Positions 23,690 through 34,879 of a stretch of DNA of 64,000 nucleotides are shown piece after piece; the first letter of the stretch is position 1, and the number at the start of each line of letters is the position of its first letter. The notes under the pieces are model-generated. The model was not told the origin of the DNA and did not search any database. It saw nothing but the letters and a program-made list of their open reading frames with translations. A program made the position numbers and the translations under genes. Source of the stretch: Phyto melanocephala (taxonomy: Eukaryota > Arthropoda > Insecta > Diptera > Rhinophoridae); contig OW799233.1 in assembly GCA_941918925.1 (NCBI GenBank), forward strand, positions 79,549,797-79,613,796. Reading direction: 5' to 3'.

Positions 23690-24116
23690 GGCCGACTTCC
23701 TAAACGCAAGTTGCAATGCATATTTACTATGCACACACTTCGTAAACGCATATGTAAACTTTCCAGCAATGTCCAATGTTCCTAATCGTTTGGCAACTCA
23801 TTTTACTAAGTATCAGCTGTCAAAATCGCGCATCATTTTTATTTTGTATGCAAACATTTGAGCTGCAATGGCTGAGTTAGTATTTTCTTTGTTTATTTTT
23901 AATAAATTATTTATAATTGATAGAGTTTATTAAAATCAAAGACTAATAATTTAAATAATTAAACACTTTATATTGCAGAGACAAAAAGTGGATCCATTAG
24001 CGTTCCTAAATGCAAAAAAAATCTCTGCAACGCAAGGTTGCACTTAAGACATGTTTAGCATTGCATACGCATTTTTTTTAAATTATGAATTGCAACTTGC
24101 GTTTAAGAAGTCGGCC
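23690..24116 (+). mobile_element. GGCCGACTTC MITE, copy 1
   Basis: Inverted ends of about 28 bp start GGCCGACTTCCTAAACGCAA and end with its complement at 24116. The 427-bp body is non-coding. A second copy in the opposite orientation is at 39566-40002. Flanks are AT-rich (GTAT on the left, TATA on the right), so the target duplication is at most about 3 bp and not certain. Confidence 0.8.
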
Positions 24117-24461
24117 TATATATCTGTGGCTTGAAGCTAAAAGGGCCAATGTCACTTTTTTGCTCTTTTGAGTTAATCATTGCATTAGATTTGTTTTCTT
24201 GCTCTATTTCATTATTGGAAAACAGCTAAAATCATACTTAACCCAGAACAGTTTCATAAATAAAATGCTGGCCAATGCCACTATGAAAGCATATATAAAA
24301 GTTAAAGTTCAATTCAAATTTTCTCAAAAGTAAATATTTTGACATTTGGCCTTTTAGCTCCAAGCCACAAATATACAGACACTATATGTAATGTAATGAG
24401 ATTGTTTGTTAGCCATTTATCAGTACAGTACAGAAAAGAAAACACTTAAAATTTTACTTAC
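24117..24461. other. Intron sequence without recognised features
   Basis: Unassigned sequence between the MITE and exon 4. Confidence 0.4.
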
Positions 24462-26381
24462 TTCAACATATCTTTCTCATATTTCCGAATAATTTTATTT
24501 ATGCAGTTTGACTCCTCATTAACTTCACCATCTATTTGAATATCGTCAACGGAAATATCAACGGGATTTATTATTGTGCGATTTAAGCTAACACGCTGCC
24601 ACAGAACATGAACATCCTCCACTGTAGGACGTTTTCGTAAACGTCTTAGACGATCTAAGCCAACATCAGGAAGAGGCGGTATTGGTGGCAGTACAAAAGA
24701 TTCAAATGAACTTGAACTAGTTTCATTTAAAATTGTATCCTGACAACGTTTACACTTTCGGCAAACAGCCGAAAAATTGCGTAAATTATTTACTGTGCAA
24801 CTCTTGTTTTTAAGAACTTCACAGTTGTTAAGTGGGGACATGTCATCAATGCAATTATCAACTGGATCTGTAACAGGTTTATGCTCGCCGCCATCTTCGT
24901 ATGATATTTGCACAAGACTTAAACGAGTTTTATCTATATCTTCTAATGAAAGATTTAGGTAACAATTATCCGAAGACTTCTTAGCCATCTCTGTTGCATT
25001 AATCCCACAAATGTTCTCTTTGTCCAATGCTAAACTCATATCTGGTCGTATGACAAGACTGTTGCTTTTCTTTTGAGTTTCAAAAAAAACTGAAACGTCA
25101 GATATGGTAATGGGATTACTTTCAAATATTGATGGTCCTTTCAACGTGTCGCTTTTTTGAGCTAATGATGTAGCTTTTCGCATTAATTGAATGCTTTCCG
25201 CTAGATTGTCACCTTCTAGGAACTCTGTTTCTCTATCTTTTGTTGTTTCTAGTACAACCAATGATTTATTTTTTTCAGTATTGATCGGTATTGGAATGCG
25301 AGATTGAATATGTTTTAGCGGAGTTTGTAATTCAGAATCATTTGCTTTAATTCCCGAAATTTCTATAAGATGTTTTGTTGGACAGAATATATCTTCTTTA
25401 TTTCTTGGCTCTTCCACATCCATAGTAGATATGTCTTTATGACTAACACTGATATTTTCAACACTATTTTCATCAAGCGGTAATACTTCAGATTCATCCA
25501 TTACACAATCATCAAATACTAACGTCTGCCTTTTTTTAGGAATTAAAAGTAGTGGCGTTAAATTGTGAGATAAGCGTTTATGAGTGTTTTCCATTCCAAG
25601 AGGACATTTGGAATTTTGTAAAAGTTCTTGAGCTTTAAATTCCAAGAGCGACAGTCGAGGTGTCAAATAAAACATATTTGAATTACTGTCACATAATTTT
25701 ACGGGAGTCGTCATTACATTTTCCTTTTTATTGTTTGTTAATTTCGATTTGTTTGTAGTATTACGACGTGCTAGTGCCATTTTTGCTGCATTTAAAGGTT
25801 CTTCAGGTTCCAGAAATTGATAATTTTCCCCGGCTGTAAACGATTCATCCAGGGACATTTCATTACTGTTATTAAATATTAAAGTTTTACGATTTTCATT
25901 TTGCAAATGATTATTTTTTGGTTCTTTAGAAAGATCAACATCCGTTTCGTTATCAATTGCAAGCTCCACATTATTTTCTTTCTTTAGAAATTCTTCATTT
26001 TTTTCTCCATCCAATGTTAAATCCATACACTCCACGCTATAAATACTTTTTCTTTCTCGATCTGATTTTATTTTATCAGAGTTATAAGTATTATTATTTA
26101 TATTATTTCCGTTTAACCCCGCAACACTGAAATCCATTAACTCTTCGATGTTTAAACAGGAAAAATCAGTTTTGTCTCTACATTCTGACGTTAACTCATT
26201 AACAGAAACATCCATATCTTGAGCCTTATATACACTTTTACTAGACCTAGATGATTCGAATTCATTAACAATATCTGCCGTGGTGTCATATAAACTCCTA
26301 AAGTTATTACTGTTTCCTATACTTGTGATTGGTTTATTATTTTGAAACATAGAACTCTCCAAATTATCGTCTTTTGTGCTG
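24462..26381 (-). CDS. Spc105R: KNL1/Spc105R, exon 4 of those visible (large central exon)
   Basis: A single 1,920-bp open exon, about 640 codons, rich in Ser, Asn, Asp and Glu, as in the disordered middle of KNL1 scaffolds. The right edge has a tandem acceptor TTTTAGCAG; the donor is TTGAA|GTAAGT. Repeat modules include TLIF followed by NEMSLDES (25846-25886), TLVF followed by VMDES (about 25493-25530), and a plain MDLT (26015-26026), with MDVS and MDFS nearer the start. MELT-type motifs are phosphorylated by Mps1 and recruit Bub3-Bub1 in other animals. Near the end are a CRKCKRC cluster, a proline motif (VLPPIPPLPDV) and basic RLRRLRKRP, before a sequence leading to the C-terminal domain. 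It joins exons 3 and 5 in phase. Confidence 0.9.
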
Positions 26382-26743
26382 CTAAAAATAAATTAATTTA
26401 ATAATAAATAAAGAGAAAAATTTCGGTCATGTTGAATAATTTTCATCAATTATATACATAATGTTGGTATTTTTTTTTTAGTCTTCATAAACATATTACA
26501 TAATTACTTTATATTAAAAAAAATTTTTATATTTATATGTATGTACATATAAATAAATAATTATTTCTTTTTCCTGAGCTTGAGATCAGTTTTTGATTTT
26601 ATATAAAAAATTCTTTATTAACACCAATATTTCGCTACCAAACAATGGGTAACTTTTTCAGTGTAACTATACAAAGTATTTAAACAAAAAAAAAACAAAT
26701 TCAAAACAATTGTTACTATGTAATTATGTAAATAAAAATGAAA
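26382..26743. other. Intron sequence without recognised features
   Basis: AT-rich sequence between exon 4 and the type A repeat start. Nothing is recognised. Confidence 0.4.
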
Positions 26744-26832
26744 CAAGTAAGAGCACTATACTCGGCTGTGCCGAATTTTTGATACCCACCACGAATTTTG
26801 TGTGCTTTTATATATTATTTTGTTAGTAACTG
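26744..26832 (+). repeat. Type A repeat, start, interrupted by LTR retrotransposon
   Basis: ACAAGTAAGAGCACTATACT and GATACCCACCACGAA are the type A left end. It breaks off at AACTG (26828-26832) and resumes after the retrotransposon at AACTGTAGCCGCTATGGAAT (31417 onward), so the retroelement landed inside an existing type A copy. Confidence 0.75.
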
Positions 26833-27042
26833 TTTTATGTTTTCGTATATGTAATGAATGCGGTTTATCAGTATTATATATAATTCATTTATTAAGACCA
26901 AGTCTTTATACAACGCTATTCTCTTACAAGAAACGTGGTTCTAAAATACAATTTGAGGTTACAAAATTTAAAATGAAAATTAGTAATGTATATTTACGAT
27001 GTTGCCATTGCGCAAAATGCTTAGCGATTTTTACACATAACA
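26833..27042 (-). repeat. 3' LTR of Ty3/gypsy element
   Basis: A 210-bp direct repeat of the segment at 31234-31416. On the minus strand it begins TGTTATGTG. It differs from its partner by a 16-bp insertion near 26855 and scattered substitutions. A purine-rich run (GCGGAAAGAAT, minus strand, just inside at 27043-27053) is a likely polypurine tract. The 5-bp target duplication AACTG lies outside it. Confidence 0.85.
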
Positions 27043-27070
27043 ATTCTTTCCGCGCATATCTGTATGTTCC

Positions 27071-29846
27071 TTACGGAGAATAACACAACCGTTGTCTCCG
27101 TACCCGCGATGATCTTCTTAGTTGTTGCGGCGGTGGTGTAGTCTTCATTTTACCTGGTGCTCCTGGTAATGGTGGTTGCATTGGAGTCTGGGTTGGTATT
27201 GGTGTTTCACGAATGTGTGTTGGTGATCCTGATGCATGAGTATTAGACGATGGGGTCAACTTATCTTCTCCATTAAGTGGTGGTATTGTTACCTGGGTAG
27301 TTGAGTTGTTGGTGTTGGCATCAGAATGTTTGGTGTTATACCACCATTTCTGCAAGGCGTGTGTGTTGTACTTTCTTTCTTGCTTCCTGTACCCTCGATG
27401 TCATCTTTGTTGTTAGTTTCTCGCGAAAGTGTTGCATTTTCATACCCAATCTTCGACTTACAACTCCACTCACCCACTTATCCATTTTGTTGTTGTTTGA
27501 TAGGAACCAAATAGATTGATAAAAGGAACGATAGGTCGAGTTGGTCTTTAGAAATTGCTTCTCAGTAATTGTAAGTGAAATATCCTGAGGGAAAACCAGA
27601 TCGAGCCGTGAACGAGGAGAACGCCCCAAGAAAAGTTGTGCAGGTAGTTGACCTGTTGTTGAATGTGGAGCGCGTCTGTCGAAGAAACTCATTTATGTTT
27701 TCCCTTATGGAGGATTTTGTTGTTTCTATTGCTTTTAGTGCGTTTTTTACTGTTTGTACTGACCGCTCGGCCTGACCGTTTGTAGCTGGGTGATAAGGAG
27801 CTGTCAACTTGTGAAATTGCACACCTACCCTGTCTAAAAAATCTTTAAATATCTGTGAGGTAAAGGCTGCCCCATTATCTGACACAAGTGTGATCGGCAC
27901 ACCATACGATGCGAATAATTCGTCTAAAATAGTAATGGTTGCGATTGATGTTGTAGAGTTCGTCGGTTTAACTTCAAACCATTTGCTATATGCAACGGTA
28001 GTCCCGCGTAGTCAATGTGGACTTGCTCCCATGGCCCTTTAGGGTACCGCCAGTAGCGATCAGTGTATTTGGGGGGTTATGTGAATTTCTCGCAGCTGAG
28101 AGCCATGTTTTCTATGTCGGCATCTATGCCTGGCCAGTACACGAACGATCGAGCTAACCCTTTCATCTTAACAATACCTAAGTGACCGGCATGTAAATCT
28201 TTAAGGATTCGCTGGCGAAGTGATTCCGGAATAACGACTCGGTGTTCAAATAATAAGCATCCATCCATAAACTTATAATTAATTTCTGGTGAACTGTATT
28301 TTAACTTTTGGAAATTTTTTTCTGCCTCTAGCTTTTTTACAATTTTCCCCAGATGCTCATCTGCCCGCGTCTCTTTTGCGATTTTTCTTGCCCGAACTGG
28401 AAGTTGTTGTATTTGCTTAATAAAGAACTTATCAAATTCATCCCTTATCCAACTTTGTTTTTCTAAGGTAAAATTTACTTGGTTAATAACGTTTTTTTTT
28501 TTTATAACGCGAGAGCAGAAGTCAGCATTAGCATTAGCTTTTGTTGGTTTAAATATGACATCATAGTCGAAATTTGCCAAGAAGTTTACATTATTTGCCA
28601 TACGACTAATACACAATGACGGCAACGATTTGTGCGGATGACGAATTTGAGCCAATGTTGTTGTGTTGTGATCTGTTATGAGAATCCAGTGGCGGGCGTA
28701 CACATATAGGAAAAACTTTTGTACAGCCCATACTATGGCCAAAGCTTCGCGGTCCATTTGAGGATATTTTTGTTCCGTTGTGTTCAGCGCGCGACTGGCG
28801 TAAACAATTGGCCTCTCTAGACCGTTTTCCAACCGGTGAGACAGGACCGCACCGACACCGACTTTACTTGCGTCCGCGGCCAGTAACAAAGGCAGGTTTG
28901 GATTATATGGTATTAGCACTTCTGATGAAATAAGTGAATTTTTTATGTCTTCTAACACTTTGTCAGCTTCGGAGGTCAACCGAAATGGTTCCCTTTTAAG
29001 CATCTCTCTCAGCGGACTATTTCTTGTAGACAAGTTTGAAATAAAGGAGCTATAATAACAAGCCTTACCTAGAAACAGCTGTAACTCCTCGACAGTTGAG
29101 GGTTTAGGAGCGTCTCTTACTGCTTTGATATGAGCATCTGATTTGTAAATTCCATTTACATCTATCTTATGACCCAAAAACTCCACAGCAGGAGCGGCAA
29201 ATATACATTTCTTCTTATTAAGATGTAGCCCGTGTTGTTTAAGTCTGTTTAGGGTATTCTGAAGAGCGATTAAAAGTTCCTCAAAATTCGATGCATAAAT
29301 TAGTATGTCGTCGAAAAAACTGCAAACGTTTGATAGTCCAAACAAAACTTGTTCCATACGACGTTGCCAAATTGCTGGGATGTTTGCAGCACCGTATACT
29401 GCTCTCGTAGATCTTATTAGCCCGTGTGTTGGTGTATTTAGTGTAAAAGCGTGAGCAAACTCCTCATCAATTGTAAGATGTGAGTAAGCGTCAGTGATGT
29501 CTAGATGACAAAAAAGTTTCAAATCTATCATTTTATTGAGAAGCATCTCCGCTTTAGGGATCGGGTGCTCATCAATTATCATTCGGGGATTGAGGGTAGG
29601 TTTATAGTTACCTGTGATATGAATTTTTCCATTCTTTTTTGGGACAACGTGTGTTGGTGATTTCCATTCTGAGTACTCCACTTTTTTGTAGAAGCCCGAT
29701 GCGATTTTCGCGTCAATTTCTGCAGCATATGCTTCCCTTAAGGCTAAGGGGATTTCCCTGGCTCTGGTAAAAATTGGAGATGCATCTGGTTTGAGGTGGA
29801 GTTTTGCAGGAGGTCCTTCCATTTTACCCGCTCTATCGCTAGACAT
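27071..29846 (-). pseudogene. Ty3/gypsy pol: RT, RNase H, integrase (broken)
   Basis: 28077-29846 is one open frame with reverse transcriptase motifs in order: WKSPTHVVPKKNGK, HLDITDAYSHL, and FFDDILIYA with the paired catalytic aspartates. RNase H follows (LLLAADASKVGVGAVL, DREALAIVWAVQKF, ITDHN), then the N-terminal zinc region of integrase (LHAGHLGIVKMKGLARSF, then CEKF). A stop near 28077 and frameshifts near 28030 and 27560 break the integrase, whose core is still readable (VHIDYAG, VSDNGAAFTS, HPATNGQAERSV: the D, D, E residues). The C-terminal end is Pro/Thr-rich and closes RRSSRVRRQR. It acts, when intact, in reverse transcription and integration of the element. Confidence 0.9.
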
Positions 29847-29925
29847 GTCTTTGTATTGCAGCAGTATGGATTGTAAGCTTTGTTGTTAAGTTGTGTTAAG
29901 CGAGGGTGATGACAATTTTATAGAA

Positions 29926-31208
29926 TTAACTTGATTGAGAGTGTGAAAATAATTCAGACCAGTTAATTTCATTAACGAAATGGGCGATCCACTCTCGTCC
30001 GAATAACGGATCAAACTCACCGTCCATAACATAGAGATTTAGTTTTTTAACGGTTTTACCCACTTTCACAAATACTGGTATATGCCCCGTGTAACTCGAA
30101 AATCTTCGACGCCCTTGCGTTTTATATTTTGAAAAAAATTTTTGCCTATTATTCCACATGGTGCGCCTGTATCCAATTCCATTTCGATTTTAGTTTCATT
30201 AATATATGTGGTGACCATGTTTCTTTTCATGCTTTTGCTTTTCACCACGTTTATTGTATTTTGTTCGCACACTGAATCGCAGTCGCTGGCCAATTGTTCT
30301 TCTGTAATCAGATTTGTTTTCGATTGGCACACTTTTGAAATGTGCCCTTTTCTACCGCTGTTAAAACATGTGGAATCGCGAAATTTGCATTGATTTCGCG
30401 GGTGCTTTCCCCCACATCCACGGCACGTCGTTTGACTCGTTTTCCTGTTTCCCATATTTGTTTGGTTATGAGTGGAATTTATAGGTGGTGATTTTCTCTT
30501 TATTTGTATTGGTCCATATCCAAAGTTGTTTGTTTGTTTCAAAAAACCATCTGCTGACGTTTTAACAGACGCTGTTGTTTGGTGTGTCGCCTCTAGAGCG
30601 TGTGCAATTTCGTACGCCTCTTTAAAAGTGTTTGGGTTTTTTGAAATTATTTCATCGCACGTCATTCGTGACTCGATACCAAAAATTAATTGTTAGATGA
30701 GCATTCGGTCAATAAATTTACCATACTTACAATGAACCGTCGTTTGCCTTAAGCGGAGTGCGAAACTTGCAATTTGCTCATCTTTTACACTTTCTGCGTA
30801 TTTATTCCTTTTTTTGTCAAAATGTGCAATCAATATTTTCTTTATGTCCTCGTAAGTGCAGGATTCTGGTTGTTTTGGGTGGATTAAAAATTTTAATGCT
30901 TCATTTAGGTGCATACCCATATGTACTCGTGCGTAGCTACGGTATTCGGCCTCTGCGATTTTGCTCAGATTAAGCGCCAACTCGAATCGCTCGAAGTAGC
31001 TTTCCACTGATGACATTTCCGTTTCGATATATTCTCCAAACATGAAAAGTGGGGTTTTCGGTGGAGTGTTCGTAGAAACTCTTGTACCATCTTGTGACTG
31101 TTGTGCCATAGCTGTGACGACTGCTTGTGTTGCCTTTGACACAGCTTCACGCAAGGCATCTGCAAATATAGAAGTGATCTGTTTTGTATCCTCTTCATTT
31201 AGTGGCAT
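29926..31208 (-). pseudogene. Ty3/gypsy gag and protease (broken)
   Basis: Starts at ATG 31208, a few bases past the primer-binding site. The capsid-like region (ESYFERFELALNLSK, YEDIKKILIAHFDKK) runs to an in-frame TAA at 30693 that is followed by the same frame again, so gag is split by a nonsense mutation. Zinc knuckles follow: CRGCGGKHPRNQC is intact, while the second (CFNSGRKGHISKVC) has Ser where the second Cys is expected. A retroviral-type protease motif (LDTGAPCGIIG) comes next, then a frameshift near 30070-30160, after which the protease end is readable (DPLFGREWI). The copy is therefore inactive. Confidence 0.85.
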
Positions 31209-31214
31209 TTTCTT

Positions 31215-31232
31215 ATCCCACTTCTGACACCA
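31215..31232 (-). other. tRNA-Leu-type primer-binding site
   Basis: Directly inside the 5' LTR the minus strand reads TGGTGTCAGAAGTGGGAT, complementary to a tRNA 3' end of the form ATCCCACTTCTGACACCA. From memory this matches animal tRNA-Leu. Only one nucleotide separates it from the LTR edge. Confidence 0.7.
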
Positions 31233-31233
31233 C

Positions 31234-31416
31234 TTTTATGTAATTATTATATATAATTCATTTATTAAGACCAATCGTCTTTATACAACGCTATTCTCTT
31301 ACAAGAAACGTGGTTCTAAAATACAATGTGAGGTTACAAAATATAAAAGGAAAATTAGTAATCTATTTTAACGATGTTGCCATTGCGCAAAATGCTTAGC
31401 GATTTTATACATAACA
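31234..31416 (-). repeat. 5' LTR of Ty3/gypsy element
   Basis: A 183-bp partner of the LTR at 26833. On the minus strand it begins TGTTATGTATAAAATCGC and ends CATAAAA. It is followed outward by the target duplication AACTG (31417-31421). The short LTR length is unusual but occurs in several insect Ty3/gypsy groups. Confidence 0.85.
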
Positions 31417-32554
31417 AACTGTAGCCGCTATGGAATAATCCCTTTATACTGAAATATGTATCACTTTCTTTGAGTAACTTCGATTTGCTATTGATTTATT
31501 TTCGTAAATTTAGTCTTTCAATGAAAATGTGCGTTAAAGTTGGCGGGTCAATATAGTTTCTGCTAATAAATAAAACTTAGATATTTCAATATAGTCCTTT
31601 ATTATACCACAACTTTCTCCATAGAGAAATTATAAGAAATTAAGATAAAGCGTTATATGGGAGGTAGGCGTTAACGAGGGCGTGCCACCATCATTTTCTG
31701 GCGTAACAATAACACTGGCTAGAAAGTTATATGTGCGAAATTTCACCATCATGCCTCAATTTTGTCGGTTATATGAGCTTTTAAATTTCATTGACAGTAA
31801 ATTACGTGAAAAGTGAGCGTTAGTGTAGGCGTATCAATGTAGTTTTTACTAATAAATTCAACATAGATATTTCAATATAGTCCCTTATTCTTCTAAAAAC
31901 TTTGTCCATAGAGAAATTATAAAATCACCTGTTTTTATCGCAACCTAACTGGTGGCTAGAGCAGGACAAAACTAGCGATAATAGAAAGATAGTAATAAAT
32001 AAAAGAAAAATGGTTGCTGTTGGTAAATTTCGATCTAACTCGTTGTGGTAAGATAATATGAAAAAAGGAAATATATAAGTTACCGAATTCAATTAACTTA
32101 AAAACCCGGGAGTTAAATAGATAATATTTACAACCAACACGTAATCACCGATCAAAAAGTGCTGATGATGAAATTCTAGCTAGTTTCGAAAATGCATTCC
32201 ACTCGGCTAGTGTCGGTAAAAACATACTTTTCGAGATTATTCTTTCATTATCACATTATTAAAAAAACTTTGTAAAAATAAGAATGTTTAAAAATTTAGC
32301 TTAAGCCTGTTTAAAAAATGTAAATATTAGTTTAAAAGTTATATGAATTTAAGATTATGCGTTATACAGGAGGTGGGCGTAAAAATGGGCGTGTCACATT
32401 TATTTTCCGTTAGTACAAAGCCTTTGACCAAAAAGCAATGTTTGCAAAATTTTAGAATCATACATCTAATTTTGTCAGTTTTATTACGTTTTAAATATTC
32501 CGAAAAATACACTGTGCGGCATAAATTTTCCGTGTGGAGTCTTTTTCTCAGTTT
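31417..32554. repeat. Type A repeat remainder with an unassigned insert
   Basis: 31417-31925 continues the type A repeat interrupted at 26832 (CGCTATGGAATAATC, CTTCGATTTGCTATT, GGGAGGTAGGCGTTAACG). 31926-32339 is not type A and has no identity that I know. At 32340-32540 type A-like sequence resumes (GGAGGTGGGCGTAAAAATGG, ACATCTAATTTTGTCAG) before the LINE starts. Confidence 0.55.
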
Positions 32555-33513
32555 ACTCCCATCGGACACGTCCCCAGGTGGCGGATAGGGGGGGCTTAGT
32601 ATAGGGTGGGGGTCTGAGCGGGTCAGACGGTGCCAGGCACTAAGGTGAGGGCCCCAAAACTGGATCGCTCCGATCCCGTACAATATACCTAGCCTTAGAA
32701 TCCTCTGAGTTCTCGTGGACCAAATAAACTGGGGGCCATTTTAAGGTCAGGGTGATTGGTAGCAGTGCCGAGGACCTGTATGGCTAGTTAGTGGGTAAAG
32801 AAACTAGTCGCTAACGGCTCCCCTCCGGCGCTAGGGCACGGGCCGGTTGTAGTGATAGTTGCCTAGTCCGCGTACGCCGTCACTGCGCGCGATGGTCGAC
32901 CCTTTATGTGCCTACTCGTGGGGACGGGATTGAGGGAAATTTAGGGGAGACTGAGAATGTACGAAATATTGAATCGGATCGGGGTCTTGACGCTGCCCTT
33001 ATGGACATCCATAAGGTTATTATGGACCAGGAAGGGCAGATACGGACACAGATCCAATTGGACGATCTTTTATTTTATTTATTTATTTGCTTACACTTAG
33101 GAAATTAACCGGTGTAATTACAGGTCATACGGAGTTGAGAACTCATTTAGCACGCATGGGATTATCTGAGGAGACGACATGTAGAGCTTGTGAGGAAGAG
33201 GATGAGACCCTGGTACACTACCTCTGTCATTGTCCTGCGTTTGGGCATATTAGGCGCGAAAATTTTACAGTAGATAATATGCCGAACTTGGAATACCTGG
33301 GGAACTCGAACTGGAGATCCATAAGGCGTTACATTGAGGGGACTGGTTTCTTGGACTAGTCCGTTATTTATGGGAAATTATGTTTATGGTTTTTTGTTTG
33401 GGAATTCCGTTTTCCACATGGAGCGCACAACATGCCAACTGGGCATAGGTGTATACCTGTCATGGGTTTGGGCTTTTATACCCCTCCTTTTCAACCTAAC
33501 CTAACCTAACCTA
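32555..33513 (+). mobile_element. Internally deleted LINE (R1/LOA-like) with CCTAA tail
   Basis: The first ~450 bp is the GC-rich 5' leader shared with 4490-4900. It then jumps to the end of ORF2: 33087-33359 encodes TGHTELRTHLARMGLSEETT, a Cys/His cluster (CRACEEEDETLVHYLCHC) and a terminal RSIRRYIEGTGF before the stop at 33357. This resembles the C-terminal zinc region of R1/LOA ORF2 proteins. About 150 bp of 3' UTR leads to nearly four CCTAA pentamers (33495-33513). The endonuclease and reverse transcriptase are absent. Confidence 0.8.
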
Positions 33514-33817
33514 TTTATTTGCTGTTGAAAATTACGTATTATCTTGTGATAAAATGTACCCTATACTTTAACCCAGGAATCAAAATATCTCCGTACCAAA
33601 TTTTATTAAAATCCATTCAGTATTTTAGTCCTTGAAACAATTATTTTAGAAAGACCGACAGAACGACAAACAAAAATCGAAAACGTGGTGTTTTGTATTT
33701 TACATCGTTCATTCACATCAAAAATATTTAATGTGCAGACACAGTATTTTTTACAATCTTATAAGTATAGATGAATAAGGGTATGTTAAACAGTTTCAAA
33801 TAGAGGTAGTAACTTAC
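33514..33817. other. Intron sequence without recognised features
   Basis: AT-rich, with faint similarity to type A repeat text (CAGAACGACAAAC). No gene. Confidence 0.4.
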
Positions 33818-34011
33818 CTGGCTTTTTTAACCTTATAAACATAAGCTGCATAATCTTCAAGTTTACTTGCTTCTTCCCTTAACGCATCAAAAAAGAGTGT
33901 GTCGTTGTTATGTTGTGTTATTTCTTTCTTCGAACAGTTGCGAGATACGGTTTCATCACTCAATTTGGCTCTTGTTAGGAAACTTGTATTATCCAGCATC
34001 ATACCATCGTC
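33818..34011 (-). CDS. Spc105R: KNL1/Spc105R, exon 3 of those visible
   Basis: The acceptor is CACTCACAG and the donor is GCCAG|GTAAGT, a full consensus. The frame reads DDGMMLDNTSFLTRAKLSDE and ends DALREEASKLEDYAAYVYKV plus KKA. It begins in phase 0 and ends in phase 2, matching exon 2 (phase 0) and exon 4 (one nucleotide carried over). The first residues complete a TLAF-type repeat module begun at the end of exon 2. The open frame extends upstream of the acceptor, so an earlier start cannot be excluded, but no better acceptor is present. Confidence 0.75.
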
Positions 34012-34879
34012 CTGTGAGTGGCATTTATGTGTGTTAATGTATATTCGCATTAGGCAAACATTTGATGAAATAGACGAAACCACTCAAATTTATACATTTT
34101 TGCTGTTATAAATGTTTTTTAATTACAAATCATATAAATTTACGCTTGTTGCAATACCAGTTTATTGTAACGTGGCTCCGCTTATTTAAAAAAATATTTG
34201 CCTAATGTGAACATAGCTTTAGTTTTCCTTTCTTGTATGAATTTTAAGACAAGTGCGAGCTCGATTTGCAAAATTTCTCATTTTTTAACATTTTTTACAA
34301 AAGTAAATAGTTATTTAAAATTCAGCGTGCTTGTTTAGAAAAGAACTTAAAAGTTACGTCACACAAGTTAATTACACAGTGTTACCGATTTGTAGATATA
34401 ACAAAATGAATAATTTTTGAAAAGTTAATTATTTTTATGATTTTAAATTGTATTGCTAAATTCTTTTTCCAAAAATTACAGTTTATTGTTCTCAAATTTT
34501 TATCTGATGTTAGCCACAAAATTGAAGATCTTTCGAACCAAGCAACTTTTATGCAAAAATATTAGAATTAAATTTTTATCTCGTTTTTGAAAAAAAAAAT
34601 GCAACAAAATAAATAGATTTTCAGTCTGCGTGCGGAGGGGCGTGGCTAAATCCATTTTTCATATTGCACCACCAATGACATGTATTTATTTTGTTTAATT
34701 TTTTTTTTGAAAGCCGTTGTCATGCTTTTCAAAACGAGATATCAAAATCTTAAAGCGGTTATGTAGTTCCGAAGATATTTACAAAAAATTTATGTTAATA
34801 ATGATCCAATATTAAAATTTTTAAAACTTACGAAATGTTGCATTCAAAAATCAGAGTTTTTGGTTTGTTTACAAAAAAT
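34012..34879. other. Intron sequence without recognised features
   Basis: AT-rich. A GGGGCGTGGCTAAATCC motif near 34640 is the only GC-rich spot. No element is identified. Confidence 0.4.

Larger units (their letters stand above)
26833..31416 (-). mobile_element. Ty3/gypsy LTR retrotransposon, complete but mutated
   Basis: A 4.58-kb element on the minus strand with two LTRs, a primer-binding site, gag, protease, reverse transcriptase, RNase H and integrase in Ty3/gypsy order (integrase last). It is flanked by AACTG on both sides (26828-26832, 31417-31421). No envelope-like frame is present. Stops and frameshifts in gag, protease and integrase mean this copy cannot encode a full set of proteins. 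It sits in the exon 3-4 intron of Spc105R, antisense to nothing and in the same orientation as the host gene. Confidence 0.92.

Noticed and set aside
27301..27775. Plus-strand frames opposite the retrotransposon integrase
   Set aside because: They are antisense shadows of the Ty3/gypsy pol frame on the minus strand.
31926..32339. Exon or gene between the two type A pieces
   Set aside because: No open frame with splice sites in phase and no recognised motif; treated as an unassigned insert.
33495..33513. Telomere repeat indicating a chromosome end
   Set aside because: Only about four units, located internally at a LINE 3' end, with unrelated sequence on both sides.
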